From assembly GCA_963697205.1 (NCBI GenBank), contig CAVONB010000007.1, forward strand, positions 124,001-188,000: a stretch of DNA of 64,000 nt, in the 5' to 3' direction. The notes beneath the pieces are model-generated. The model was not told the origin of the DNA. It did no database searches and saw only the letters and a program-made list of their open reading frames with translations. Each line of letters begins with the position of its first letter. Position 1 is the first letter of the stretch. Below are positions 44,961-54,581 of the stretch, piece after piece. The translations under genes were made by a program, and so were the position numbers. The stretch comes from CAVONB01 sp963697205. GTDB lineage: Bacteria > Pseudomonadota > Alphaproteobacteria > Rhizobiales > Hyphomicrobiaceae.

Positions 44961-46817
44961 ATGTTCATCCGCGACGGCGACGACCGCGTGCAGCGCCGAC
45001 GCTTCTCCCGCCGGGCGATCATCCTCGGCCTGGGACAGGTGGGTGCGGCCGGCGTGCTGGCGGGGCGGCTCTATCAACTTCAGGTGATGGACCAGGCGCG
45101 CTATGCGCTTCTGGCCGACGACAATCGCATCTCCTATCGGACGACGGCGCCGGAGCGCGGGCGCATTCTCGATGCACACGGGCGGGTGCTGGCCGATAAC
45201 GAGGAACACTACCGACTGACGGTCACGCCGGCGTTTGCGGGCGATCTCGATCACACGCTGTTGCGTCTGCAGGGGCTGGTGGCGATCGCCGACGAGGATG
45301 TGGAGCGCATCCGCGTGCGGGCGCGGCGGCAACCTTCGGGCACGCCGGTGATCGTCGCCAACGACCTGACGTTCGAGCAACTGGCGGCCATCGGACTGGA
45401 GTTGCCGGGGCTGCCGGGCGTGGACACCGAAATCGCGTGGCGGCGGCGCACGCATCACGGCGATGCGACGGCGTTCATCGTGGGCATGGTCGGGGCCGTG
45501 GAGCGGCTCGCGCTCGACGACGATCCAGCGGTGCGGCTGCCGGGCATGCGGATCGGCAAATCGGGCGTCGAATTGTCGATGGAAGGCCGGCTGCGCGGCG
45601 TTGGCGGCACGCTCAAGCAGGAGGTCGATGCGCGCGGGCGGATCGTGCGCACGCTGGAGCGCAGCGCGCCGCAGCGCGGCGAGGACGTCACGATCACGAT
45701 CGATGCGCAGGTGCAGGCGCAGGTGCTCGCGCGCCTGCGCCAGGAGCGGCGGGCCGCGGTGGTGGCGCTGGAGGTCGAGACCGGCGCGATCCGGGCAATG
45801 GCGTCGGTGCCCAGCCGCGATCCGCGCGCGCTGCAGGCGCACGAGTGGGAGCGGATCGAGGAGGCGGCGGACGATCCACTTTTCAATCGCGCTCTGCTCG
45901 GTCTTTATCCGCCGGGCTCGACGTTCAAGATGGTGACGGCGCTTGCGGCGCTGGAAGCGGGTGTCGTGACGCCACGATCGCGGATCACGTGCGAAGGCAG
46001 CTACCACTATGCCGATCAGGTCTACCGTTGCTGGAACCGCAGCGGGCACGGCGACTGCAACCTGCACCGGGCGCTTCGCGAATCCTGCGACGTCTATTTC
46101 TACGAGGTCGCGCGCCGGCTCGGCATCGTCGCGCTCGCGAACATGGCCGAGCGGCTCGGCTTCGGGCAGACCTACGCCGACGGCATTTCCCGGCAGCGCG
46201 CGGGCGTGGTGCCGACGCCGGACTGGAAGCGGGCACGGTTCGGGCGGCCGTGGCATGGCGGTGAGACGCTGCACGCCGCGATCGGCCAGGGCTACGTGTC
46301 GGCGACGCCGCTGCAGATGGCGGTGATGTCGGCGCGGCTGGCTACGGGCCGGGCGATCGTGCCGCATCTGGTTGCGCCGGAGGGGCGCGGGGTATCGGCT
46401 TTGGAGGTCGCTCCCGCGCATCTGGAGGCGGTGCGGCGCGGCCTCGATGCGGTCGTGAACGAGGCGGGCGGCACGGGCCACAACGCGCAGTTGGAGGACG
46501 AGGACGGGCGGTTCGGGGACGTCGATATGGCCGGCAAGACGGGGACGTCGCAGGTCCATCGCAAGTCGTCGTTCGTGCGCGCGGAGGATCTCAGCTGGGA
46601 GCATCGCGACCACGCGCTGTTCGTGGGCTACGCGCCGGCACGGCGGCCGCGCTACGCGGTTGCAGCCGTCGTGGAGCACGGCGCGAGCGGGGGCAAGGTC
46701 GCCGCACCGCTGGTGCGGGACGTGATGCGGATGCTGCTGTCGTCGCAAGCCGAGCGAGCGGAGGGTGCGCGGGAGCGGGATGGCGGATCGATGGCGCCGG
46801 GGCGAAGGGCTGGGTGA
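44961..46817 (+). CDS. mrdA: penicillin-binding protein 2 (peptidoglycan transpeptidase)
   Basis: A 618-residue class B PBP that crosslinks side-wall peptidoglycan with RodA. An N-terminal anchor (RRAIILGLGQVGAAGVLAGRLY) precedes the pedestal domain (ERGRILDAHGRVLADN) and the transpeptidase domain with S320-x-x-K323 (PPGSTFKM), SCD at 375-377 and KTGT at 526-529. It starts four bases after mreD and overlaps the rodA start by one base, so translation is coupled. Confidence 0.94.
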   Translation: MFIRDGDDRVQRRRFSRRAIILGLGQVGAAGVLAGRLYQLQVMDQARYALLADDNRISYRTTAPERGRILDAHGRVLADNEEHYRLTVTPAFAGDLDHTLLRLQGLVAIADEDVERIRVRARRQPSGTPVIVANDLTFEQLAAIGLELPGLPGVDTEIAWRRRTHHGDATAFIVGMVGAVERLALDDDPAVRLPGMRIGKSGVELSMEGRLRGVGGTLKQEVDARGRIVRTLERSAPQRGEDVTITIDAQVQAQVLARLRQERRAAVVALEVETGAIRAMASVPSRDPRALQAHEWERIEEAADDPLFNRALLGLYPPGSTFKMVTALAALEAGVVTPRSRITCEGSYHYADQVYRCWNRSGHGDCNLHRALRESCDVYFYEVARRLGIVALANMAERLGFGQTYADGISRQRAGVVPTPDWKRARFGRPWHGGETLHAAIGQGYVSATPLQMAVMSARLATGRAIVPHLVAPEGRGVSALEVAPAHLEAVRRGLDAVVNEAGGTGHNAQLEDEDGRFGDVDMAGKTGTSQVHRKSSFVRAEDLSWEHRDHALFVGYAPARRPRYAVAAVVEHGASGGKVAAPLVRDVMRMLLSSQAERAEGARERDGGSMAPGRRAG

Positions 46818-47971
46818 TGGTGCGTCGCGGAGCCTTGTTCCTTTCGAGCCGGCCGACGATCGCGGGCAAATTCCTGCGCACGAACTGGGCTCTGGTCGTC
46901 GTCGTCGCCGCGCTGACGGCGTGCGGGGCGGTGGCGCTTTATTCGGTGGCGGGGGGATCGCTGGAGCCCTGGGCGGGGCGGCATGTGCTGCGTGCGCTGG
47001 CGGGCCTTGCTGCGATCGTCGCGCTCGGGCTCGTGCCGGTCGAGGTGCTGGTGGCGGTTGCCTATCCGCTCTATGCGCTGGCGTTCCTGCTGCTGGTGCT
47101 GGTGCCCATGATCGGTGTGGAGGCGATGGGGGCGAAGCGCTGGCTCGGCGCCGGCGCCCTGACGTTCCAGCCCTCGGAGGTGATGAAGGCGGCCATCCTG
47201 CTGGCGCTGGCGCGTTATTATCTGTGGCTGGAGCCTTCGAAGCGGTCGCAGCCGCGCTGGCTCTTGCCGCCGGCGATCGCGATCCTGGTGCCGTTCGTGT
47301 TGATCTTGCGTCAGCCGGACCTGGGTACGGCGCTGCTGCTGGCGGCAACCGGCGGTGCGGTAATTTTCCTGGCGGGCGTCTCGACGCTCTATTTCGCCGG
47401 CGCAATCGGCTGCGGGATCGCGGCGGTGCCGTTCGTGTGGTCGCTGCTGCACGACTATCAGCGCCGGCGCATTGAGACGTTCCTGGATCCGGAGAAAGAT
47501 CCACTGGGGGCGGGCTATCACATCACGCAGGCCAAGATCGCGCTGGGCTCGGGCGGGCTCAAGGGCAAGGGCTTTACGCTGGGCACGCAGAGCCAGCTCG
47601 ATTTCGTGCCGGAGGCGCAGACGGATTTCATCTTCGCAAGCATTGCGGAGGAGTGGGGTTTCGTCGGCGCCATGGGGCTGGTGTGCCTCTACCTGGCGCT
47701 GCTCATGGTGCTGGTGGCAATGGCGCTGGCGGTGCGCAACCAGTTCGGCCGACTGGTGATCGCCGGCGTCGGCGTGATGCTGTTCGTGCAGATGTTCATC
47801 AACATCGCGATGGTGACTGGCATGGTGCCGGTCGTCGGCGTGCCGCTACCATTGGTGTCCTACGGCGGCACGGCGATGATGTCGGCGATGGTCGGCCTGG
47901 GGCTGGCGATGTCGGCCTACGTGCACCGCGACCATCAGTTCCGGCGCGAGGACGTGGGTGTGGTGTGGTAG
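46817..47971 (+). CDS. rodA: rod shape-determining protein RodA (SEDS glycosyltransferase)
   Basis: A SEDS-family polymerase that builds glycan strands from lipid II with PBP2. It has ten or so membrane spans and the signatures GAKRWL, FQPSEVMKAAILLALARYY, RQPDLGTALLLAATGG, GSGGLKGKGFTLGTQSQLDFVPEAQTDFIFASIAEEWGF and GVPLPLVSYGGTAMMSAMVGLGLAM. The ATG at 46817 shares its A with the mrdA stop; a GTG three bases upstream is an alternative. Its stop lies inside a strong hairpin. Confidence 0.94.
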   Translation: MVRRGALFLSSRPTIAGKFLRTNWALVVVVAALTACGAVALYSVAGGSLEPWAGRHVLRALAGLAAIVALGLVPVEVLVAVAYPLYALAFLLLVLVPMIGVEAMGAKRWLGAGALTFQPSEVMKAAILLALARYYLWLEPSKRSQPRWLLPPAIAILVPFVLILRQPDLGTALLLAATGGAVIFLAGVSTLYFAGAIGCGIAAVPFVWSLLHDYQRRRIETFLDPEKDPLGAGYHITQAKIALGSGGLKGKGFTLGTQSQLDFVPEAQTDFIFASIAEEWGFVGAMGLVCLYLALLMVLVAMALAVRNQFGRLVIAGVGVMLFVQMFINIAMVTGMVPVVGVPLPLVSYGGTAMMSAMVGLGLAMSAYVHRDHQFRREDVGVVW

Positions 47972-47988
47972 GCGCGAGCGCCTACCAC
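47965..47988. terminator. bidirectional hairpin across the rodA stop codon
   Basis: Perfect ten-base arms GTGGTAGGCG (47965-47974) and CGCCTACCAC (47979-47988) around a CGAG tetraloop. It lies between convergent rodA and the TPP-enzyme gene and contains the rodA TAG. No T run. Confidence 0.7.
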
Positions 47989-48014
47989 GGTTGTCGAGTT
48001 CCGGCGGGCGCCGC

Positions 48015-49691
48015 TCACACGGTGCCGTCGACGACGACGTCGAGCAGCACGGGTCCGTCGTGCTTGAGCGCGCGCTGCATCGCCGGGGCAAGGGCCTCCG
48101 GCTTTTCGATGCGCTCGGAGGTGACGCCCATGGACGCGGCCATCTGCGCATAGTCCATCGCCGGGTCCTTGAACTCCATGCCGATGAAATTGCGGTTGCC
48201 GTGGAAGGCGAGCAGGCGCTGCTTGATAATGCGATAGCCGCCGTTGTTGCACATGACGAAGGTGATCGGCAGCTTGAGGTGGGCCGCCGTCCACAGCGCC
48301 TGGATCGAGTACATGGCGCTGCCGTCGCCGACCATGCACACGACGCGGCGGCCGGGCTGGGCGAGCGAGATGCCGATCGAGGCGGGGATGGAAAAGCCGA
48401 TGCCGCCGCTAGCGAGGCCGTGGTAGCCGAAGCGGTCGCGATAGGGGAAGAGATCGACGACGTGGCGGCCGGTCGTGAGGCTCTCGAAGACCAGGATGGC
48501 GTCGCGCGGCAGTGCGTCCACCATCTTTAGCGTCATCCAGTCGGGATTCATCGGACCGTCGCCGCCGTTGACGAGCGGGCCCGCGGTCTCGATGCGCTGC
48601 GACAGGGCCTTGCGTTTCGACGTCCAGTTCTTTTCGGCGATGGCGGCCTTGGCCGCCTTGGCACGGCCTTCGAGCGCCTTGCCGCCCTTTTTCTCCAGCA
48701 CCGGGATCAGCGCCCGCAGCGTCTCGCGCACGTCGGCCTGGACTGCCATCCGGGCGGGGTAGTTCTTGCCCATCTCCCAGTCGTTGAGGCCGATCTGGAT
48801 GTGCTGCAGCCCCTCGGGCATCGCCTCGTCGGGGCTGTAGACGGCCATGCGCAGCACGTCGGAGCCCAGAACGATCATCAGGTCATAGGCTTCGAGTACC
48901 TGACGCGTGACCTTCTGGGAGCGTACGAGCGGGCCCATGTAGCAGGGATGCTCGGACAGGAAGTGCGCGCCGTAGGCGCTGGTCGACTGGTAGGCGGGGG
49001 CGCCGAGGGTGTCGGCCAGGCGGGCGGCGTCGGCGAGCGCATCGCAACGCACGAGTTCGTCACCGCACACGAGCATCGGGCGCTCGGCGGCCAGGATCAA
49101 GTCTGCGAGCTCTGCGACGACGTCAGGCGCGGGCACGGTGCGCGTGACGATGCGGGTGGAGGCGCCGAGGTCGAGCGCGTCCTCCTGGTTGAGGATGTCG
49201 CCGGGCAGCGAGATGAAGACGGGGCCGGTTGGCGGCGTCGTTGCGACCTTGGCGGCGCGGCGCAGGATGCGCGGCAGGTCGGCGAGGCGGTTGACCTCGA
49301 CCGCCCATTTGACGAGCGGCTCGGCCATGGCGACGAGCGGCGCGTAGAGGTTGGGCTCCATCAGGCCGAAGCCCTGCTCCTGCTGGCCGGCGGTGAGGAT
49401 CATCGGCGTATTGGTGAAGCGCGCGTTGAAGAGCGAGCCCATGGCGTTGCCGAGCCCAGGCGCCACGTGCACGTTGCAGGCGACGAGCTTGCCGGACGCG
49501 CGCGAATAGCCGTCGGCCATGGCGACGACGAGCGCTTCGTGCAGGCCGAGCACGAACGTCAGATCGGGATGATCGACGAGCGCGTGCATGATCGGCAGCT
49601 CGGTGGTGCCCGGATTGCCGAAAAGGTGGGTGATGCCCTCGTCCTTCATCAGCGCGATGAAAGCGGAGCGTCCCGTGATTCGATTTGTCAT
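48015..49691 (-). CDS. TPP-dependent enzyme, benzoylformate decarboxylase-like
   Basis: A 558-residue three-domain TPP enzyme. The N-terminal FGNPGTTELPIMHAL and LHEALVVAMADGYSRASGKLVACNVHVAPGLGNAMGSLFNA resemble benzoylformate decarboxylase, including the catalytic Glu/His region. The cofactor motif runs from GDGSAMYSIQAL to FVMCNNGGYRII. It probably decarboxylates a 2-oxo acid in the cytoplasm; acetolactate-synthase-like activity cannot be excluded. It is divergent from a GMC oxidoreductase; a joint role in aromatic or alcohol oxidation is conceivable but unproven. Confidence 0.83.
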   Translation of the reverse strand: MTNRITGRSAFIALMKDEGITHLFGNPGTTELPIMHALVDHPDLTFVLGLHEALVVAMADGYSRASGKLVACNVHVAPGLGNAMGSLFNARFTNTPMILTAGQQEQGFGLMEPNLYAPLVAMAEPLVKWAVEVNRLADLPRILRRAAKVATTPPTGPVFISLPGDILNQEDALDLGASTRIVTRTVPAPDVVAELADLILAAERPMLVCGDELVRCDALADAARLADTLGAPAYQSTSAYGAHFLSEHPCYMGPLVRSQKVTRQVLEAYDLMIVLGSDVLRMAVYSPDEAMPEGLQHIQIGLNDWEMGKNYPARMAVQADVRETLRALIPVLEKKGGKALEGRAKAAKAAIAEKNWTSKRKALSQRIETAGPLVNGGDGPMNPDWMTLKMVDALPRDAILVFESLTTGRHVVDLFPYRDRFGYHGLASGGIGFSIPASIGISLAQPGRRVVCMVGDGSAMYSIQALWTAAHLKLPITFVMCNNGGYRIIKQRLLAFHGNRNFIGMEFKDPAMDYAQMAASMGVTSERIEKPEALAPAMQRALKHDGPVLLDVVVDGTV

Positions 49692-49926
49692 GGCGTCCCG
49701 TCCCGACGGATGCTTGTTCGTTGCTGTGACAGCCCTGGCCCTTCGAGGTCGTCTCCCGTGGACAGGTCCCGCCGTCGCTACTATGTCGCGACAGTGGCTC
49801 GTCCACCAGAGGCCTTGCGGGAAGGCCTGTTATGAGGTGACCGCGCGGCAGGCGCCGTCGACGCAGCGGATATGGCGGTCTAGTGTTCCGACCGCAGGGG
49901 CTGGGCTCATCACCAGGGGCGGGGGA

Positions 49927-51624
49927 ATGACGGCGGATTTCGACATCATCATCGTCGGCGGCGGCTCGGCGGGCTGCGTGCTCGCCAACCGCCTGTCGGC
50001 ACGATCCAGCTTGCGGGTGCTGCTGCTGGAGGCTGGCCGTGACACCCCGCCGGGCGGCGAGCCGCGCGACGTGCTCGATACCTATCCGGTCTCCTATTAC
50101 AACCTCGACTATGCGTGGGCCGGCCTCAGCGGCCACTGGCGGGGCCGGGACACGTCGCCCAAGGTCGGGCTCAGGCAGGCGCGCATCCTGGGCGGGGGCT
50201 CGTCGGTGATGGGCATGGTGGCGCTGCGCGGAACGCCCGACGATTATGCGGAGTGGGTCGCGCAGGGCGCTCAGGGCTGGGGCTGGGACGACGTCCTGCC
50301 GTTCTTCCGTAAACTGGAGGCGGATGCGGACTTTGGAGACGCGGCCACGGCGCACGGCGCGGACGGCCCGGTGCCCATCCGGCGGGTGCCGGACAACCAG
50401 TGGCCGCCGATCCTGTCGGGGCTCGCGGCCGCCGCCGGCAACACGCAAGTGCAGCGGATCGACGACTTCAACGCCGACTTCCGCGATGGCTTCGGCCCGC
50501 TGCCGATTAGCCGCTTCGCCGACAAGCGTGCGTCGAGCGCCATCTGCTATCTGGACGCGGCGACGCGGGCGCGGCCAAATCTTCGCATCGCGACCGGCGC
50601 CGACGTTCGCGGCTTTGAATGGGACGGTCGCCGCATTACCGGTGTCAGGGCGAGCGTCGACGGGGAGACGCGGCGCTTCACGGCCGGCGAGGTGATCGTA
50701 TCGGCTGGCGCACTGCAATCGCCGGTGCTGCTGCAGCGCGCGGGGATCGGGCCGGCGGCTCATCTCAAGGCGAGCGGCATCTCCGTGATTGCCGACGTGC
50801 CCGGTGTCGGCGACAACCTGCACAACCACCAGATCCTCTATCTGATCGCGCATCTGAAGCGCAGTGCGCTGCCGCCGTCGGACCGGCGGGCGCATACGAC
50901 CGCGACGTGGCGCTATTCGTCGGGCATGGCCGACTGTCCCGCGTCGGACATGTACATCAGCTTCGTCGGGCAGACGGGCTGGCACGAGCTCGGCCGCCGG
51001 CTGAGCGCTCTGACGCCGGCGGTGCTGAAGCCCTATTCGCGCGGCACGGTGCGACTGGATCCGAAATCGCCTGCCGGTCCGCCTGAGATCGTGTTCGACT
51101 TCCAGTCCGACGACCGCGATCGTGTACGCCATGCCGATGCGGTCCGGCGTGCGGCGGCGTGGCTGATGGCGCCGGAGGTGCGTCCTTTCTGGCACGCTGC
51201 GGTGCCGATCGCGCGGACGGACCGGATGCGCCAGCTCAACGATATCACGGCCTGGAACACGTGGCGTGCGCGCGCGATTGCAGCCGTGATCGATCACGTG
51301 GGGCCGGCGCGCCGGCCGATCATCGAGACGATGTCGCATCGCGGTCTCGACGTGGCCGCGCTGCTGCAGGACGATGCCGCGCTCGACGCTTTCGTGCGCG
51401 AGGGTGTCACCGGGATGGCGCATCACGCGGGTACGTGCCGGATGGGCCGGTCCGATGATCGCGGCGCGGTGGTGGATGCCCAGGGTCGCGTGCACAGCGT
51501 CGAAGGGCTGCGCGTCGTCGACGCGTCGATCATGCCGTGGGTGCCGCGCGGCAATACCAACATCCCGACGCTGATGATCGCGGAGAAGATTGCGGCTTCA
51601 ATGCTGGACGCGGCGGCCGCATAG
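49927..51624 (+). CDS. GMC family oxidoreductase (choline dehydrogenase-like)
   Basis: A 565-residue FAD flavoprotein. The dinucleotide site is IIIVGGGSAGCVLANRLS, followed by LLLEAGRD, the GMC signature around GLRQARILGGGSSVMGMVALRGTPDDYAEW, EVIVSAGALQSPVLLQRAGIG and the catalytic His in GMAHHAGTCRMG, and VDASIMPWVPRGNTNIPTLMIAEK at the end. It oxidises an alcohol and passes electrons to oxygen or the respiratory chain. I start at ATG 49927 with GGGGGA upstream. Confidence 0.9.
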   Translation: MTADFDIIIVGGGSAGCVLANRLSARSSLRVLLLEAGRDTPPGGEPRDVLDTYPVSYYNLDYAWAGLSGHWRGRDTSPKVGLRQARILGGGSSVMGMVALRGTPDDYAEWVAQGAQGWGWDDVLPFFRKLEADADFGDAATAHGADGPVPIRRVPDNQWPPILSGLAAAAGNTQVQRIDDFNADFRDGFGPLPISRFADKRASSAICYLDAATRARPNLRIATGADVRGFEWDGRRITGVRASVDGETRRFTAGEVIVSAGALQSPVLLQRAGIGPAAHLKASGISVIADVPGVGDNLHNHQILYLIAHLKRSALPPSDRRAHTTATWRYSSGMADCPASDMYISFVGQTGWHELGRRLSALTPAVLKPYSRGTVRLDPKSPAGPPEIVFDFQSDDRDRVRHADAVRRAAAWLMAPEVRPFWHAAVPIARTDRMRQLNDITAWNTWRARAIAAVIDHVGPARRPIIETMSHRGLDVAALLQDDAALDAFVREGVTGMAHHAGTCRMGRSDDRGAVVDAQGRVHSVEGLRVVDASIMPWVPRGNTNIPTLMIAEKIAASMLDAAAA

Positions 51625-51709
51625 CATACGGCGCGCCGCGCCATTGAGGGGCTCAGAGGTGGCTCAGATGGGGCAACCCGCTACACGCGTGTCATTCGAG
51701 GCCTGAGGC

Positions 51710-52348
51710 TCACGATTCCGGCACGGGTTCGAAGACACCGGCCGTCGCATCGAGCCACTCCAGCCGCGCTTCGCCGATCGAGAACCACGCGCCGTGCAGC
51801 GACAGCCGTCCCGCGGCGATGGCGTCGGAGACGAAGGAGAAGGTCGCCAGGTTGCGCAGCGACTGCTGGATCGCCATGCGTTCCAGCGCTGTCTGGCGGA
51901 GGCTGGCATGGGCCGGCTCGATGCGCTCGACGACGCTGTCACGGACGTCGTTGATTAGGCTGACCCACGGCGCGATGAAGCGGCCGACCGGGCGTGCGCC
52001 GTCGGCCGCCAGCGCGGCGGCGATGCCGCCGCACTGGCCGTGTCCCAGCACGACGATGGCGTCGACGCACAGGCCCGTGACGGCAAACTCCAGGGCGGCG
52101 GATGTGCCGTGGTATGTGCCGCCATCCTCGCAGGGCGGCACGAGAGCGGCGACGTTGCGTACGACGAACAACTCGCCGGGTGCGGCGGAGAAGATCGTCG
52201 CGGGATCGACGCGGCTGTCGGCGCAGCCGATGATCATCGTTCTCGGGCTCTGGCCCTGGGCGAGCGCATCGTAGCGTCTTGCCTCGACGGGGAAGCGCTC
52301 GCTGCGGAACCGGCGATAGCCGTCGTGCAGGTCCTGGGGTATGGTCAT
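51710..52348 (-). CDS. beta-class carbonic anhydrase
   Basis: A 212-residue beta-carbonic anhydrase interconverting CO2 and bicarbonate. Zinc ligands and the dyad are C42, D44 and R46 in CADSRVD, then H103 and C106 in LGHGQCGG. The start ATG overlaps the nhaA stop as ATGA, so it is translationally coupled to the antiporter. This points to joint pH or bicarbonate homeostasis. Confidence 0.93.
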   Translation of the reverse strand: MTIPQDLHDGYRRFRSERFPVEARRYDALAQGQSPRTMIIGCADSRVDPATIFSAAPGELFVVRNVAALVPPCEDGGTYHGTSAALEFAVTGLCVDAIVVLGHGQCGGIAAALAADGARPVGRFIAPWVSLINDVRDSVVERIEPAHASLRQTALERMAIQQSLRNLATFSFVSDAIAAGRLSLHGAWFSIGEARLEWLDATAGVFEPVPES

Positions 52349-53583
52349 GTGCGTGCCTCCACCGCGACAGGTGCGTCGTCTCGTTCGGTCTTGCGCGTCT
52401 CGCCGAGAGACCGGGCCAGCAGCAGGTAGCCGGCGATCCCCGAGACCAGCGAGCCCATCAGAACACCGATGCGGACGTCGGCGGAGTAGCCAGCATCGGT
52501 GAACGCGAGCGTGCCGATGAAGAGGCTCATGGTGAAGCCGATGCCGGCGAGCAGGGAGGCGCCGTGGATCTCGCGCCAGCCGACACGCGCGGGCAGATGC
52601 GCGATGCCGAGCCTCACCGCGAGCCAGACGGCGGCCATGATACCGATCTGCTTGCCGAGGAAAAGGCCCAGGGCGATGCCGACGGCGACGCTGCCGAATA
52701 GATCGTCGACCGTCAGGCCGCCAAGCGCGACGCCGGCGTTGGCGAAAGCAAAGAGCGGCATGATCAGGAACAGGACCCAGGGTTTCAGGGCGTGCTCGGT
52801 CTTCAGCAGCAGCGAGGATTCCGGCGCGCCGACCGGGCGGTGCGGGATGAAGAGGGCGATGGCAACACCGGCGAGCGTGGCATGCACGCCGGACTTGAGC
52901 AGAAACACCCAGATGACCGCGCCGACGACCACGTAAGGGGCAAGGCGATCGACGCCGCGCGCGTTGAAGACGGCGAGGATGCCGCAACCGGCGATCGCGA
53001 CGGCGAGCGCCATCAACGACATGTTGGCGGTATAGAAGAGGGCGATGATGACGATGGCGCCGAGATCGTCAATGATGGCCAGGGCCAGCAGGAAGACCTT
53101 GAGGCCGACCGGCACCCGGCTGCCCAGCAAGGCGAGGATACCGATGGCGAAAGCGATGTCGGTTGCCGCGGGAATGGCCCAACCGCGTAGCGCGGTCGCG
53201 TCGCCGGCGTTAAGCGCGGCATAGATGAGAGCTGGTACGGCCATGCCGCCGACGGCGGCGAAGACCGGCAGGCTGGCGCGGCGCCAGTCGGACAACTCGC
53301 CGTCCTTGATCTCCTTCTTCAGCTCGAGACCGACCAGGAAGAAGAAGATCGCCATCAGGCCGTCGTTGATCCAAAGCAGCAGCGGCTTTTCGATCGCGAA
53401 GGTGCCGATCCGGATTTCTGCCACGGTGCCGAGCAGGGCGGCGTAAAGTGTGGCCAAGCTCGTGTTGGAGAAAAGGAGCGCGAGCGCTGTCGCGGCAATC
53501 AGCGTGATGCCCGCGGCACTCTCGTTGGCCAACAATCGGGCCAGGACCCGGGATTTCGGGTTGTGCCGGCTAGGCTCTGTCAT
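52345..53583 (-). CDS. nhaA: Na+/H+ antiporter NhaA
   Basis: A 412-residue antiporter with about 12 spans. The ion-binding aspartates are in the conserved LALAIIDDLGAIVIIALFY, preceded by AIPAATDIAFAIG, with FFFLVGLELKKEI and LLAGIGFTMSLFIGTLAF elsewhere. It exports Na+ in exchange for protons at alkaline pH. The polar C-terminal tail (ETRKTERDDAPVAVEART) leads straight into the coupled carbonic anhydrase gene. Confidence 0.94.
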   Translation of the reverse strand: MTEPSRHNPKSRVLARLLANESAAGITLIAATALALLFSNTSLATLYAALLGTVAEIRIGTFAIEKPLLLWINDGLMAIFFFLVGLELKKEIKDGELSDWRRASLPVFAAVGGMAVPALIYAALNAGDATALRGWAIPAATDIAFAIGILALLGSRVPVGLKVFLLALAIIDDLGAIVIIALFYTANMSLMALAVAIAGCGILAVFNARGVDRLAPYVVVGAVIWVFLLKSGVHATLAGVAIALFIPHRPVGAPESSLLLKTEHALKPWVLFLIMPLFAFANAGVALGGLTVDDLFGSVAVGIALGLFLGKQIGIMAAVWLAVRLGIAHLPARVGWREIHGASLLAGIGFTMSLFIGTLAFTDAGYSADVRIGVLMGSLVSGIAGYLLLARSLGETRKTERDDAPVAVEART

Positions 53584-53680
53584 GAGGCGCTCCTTGTCGG
53601 TTCGTCGTGGCGCATTGCGCCAAACGGCAAGAACCCCGACGGCAGGGGACTGCCGTCGGGGGCGGTATGGCTCCGGGGGA

Positions 53681-54208
53681 CTACAACGTCGCGTGCATGT
53701 GGCTCTCGGTCAGCCACAAAAGCTTCTCGATGGCGGCTGCCGCTTCGGTGAGATAATGGCCGGAGACGGGGTCCTCCAGGACCATCGACTCGCCGATCGC
53801 GTGGTGGACGGCGGAAGCCAGCTGGCCCAGCCGCATAGACAGGGCGTCGAGATGCTCCTCTTCGCTGACGGCAAGGGCGGGATACGGATCGAGTGCCGTC
53901 TCCGCCGCCACGCTCTGCACCGTGCCGCGCGCCAATCCGCCGAGCGCTGCGATCCGTTCCGCGAGCGTGTCCGCGTGGGCGGACAGTTCGTCGTGGATCT
54001 TGCCGAACAGTGCATGCAGGCTGGAGAAGTTTCGCCCGCGCAAGTTCCAGTGCGCCTGGCGCGCGGCCAGGCCGAGATCGATGGTTTCGGCGAGGATGCC
54101 GTTCATGATCTCGATGACGTTGCGGCGAACGTCCAGCGGCAGATCGTTGCGTGTCTGCCTCATCTGGCGCGCATTGAGAACCTGAACCTTGGCGGCGCCC
54201 GTCGACAT
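53681..54208 (-). CDS. dps: Dps family DNA-binding ferritin-like protein
   Basis: A 175-residue Dps. The intersubunit ferroxidase site is recognisable in ARQAHWNLRGRNFSSLHALFGKIHDELSAHADTLAERI. Dps dodecamers oxidise and store Fe2+ using peroxide and protect DNA in stress or stationary phase. The N-terminal 35 residues carry basic residues that may contact DNA. It lies near an OxyR-like gene, the usual regulator of dps, with two small genes between them. Confidence 0.92.
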   Translation of the reverse strand: MSTGAAKVQVLNARQMRQTRNDLPLDVRRNVIEIMNGILAETIDLGLAARQAHWNLRGRNFSSLHALFGKIHDELSAHADTLAERIAALGGLARGTVQSVAAETALDPYPALAVSEEEHLDALSMRLGQLASAVHHAIGESMVLEDPVSGHYLTEAAAAIEKLLWLTESHMHATL

Positions 54209-54258
54209 GACTGTTCCTCCGATGTCGTACCGTGGGGACTAGATGGGTGGTTGCGGGA

Positions 54259-54546
54259 TCAGCCGCGGCGGGAGAGCAGGTCGGTGGCGATGCCCGTCAG
54301 CCCGCCGCCGCCTTCGCTGAGTTGCTGAAGTATGGCTTGGGGGTCGAGGTTGCCGGTATCGATGCCGAGCTCGGACAGGCGTGCGAGCAGCTCCGTGCCG
54401 CCCAGGGACTCCAGGCTCGATGTATCGATCCCAACGTCCTGAAGGCGCTGCAGGATCGCGTCGGGGGCAAGCTCGCCGTCGAGTGAGGGGGCACTCTGGC
54501 CGATCAGACCGCCGATCGTTTCGGAGATCCGGGAAAAGTCGAACAT
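54259..54546 (-). CDS. small protein of unknown function with an internal repeat
   Basis: A 95-residue acidic protein with two related blocks, DAILQRLQDVGIDTSSLE and ELLARLSELGIDTGNLD, each a helix followed by GIDT, then DPQAILQQLSEGGG. The start is well supported by GGAGAGG ahead of the ATG. No family recognised. It is on the same strand and 50 bp upstream of dps, so possibly co-expressed. Confidence 0.6.
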   Translation of the reverse strand: MFDFSRISETIGGLIGQSAPSLDGELAPDAILQRLQDVGIDTSSLESLGGTELLARLSELGIDTGNLDPQAILQQLSEGGGGLTGIATDLLSRRG

Positions 54547-54581
54547 CTCAGGTAACCTCTCCAGTTGGTGTTGGTGGACGT

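Noticed and set aside
49123..51495. Very long minus-strand frame opposite the GMC oxidoreductase
   Set aside because: The plus strand encodes all GMC motifs in order; the opposite frame is Arg/His/Pro-rich and has no domain.
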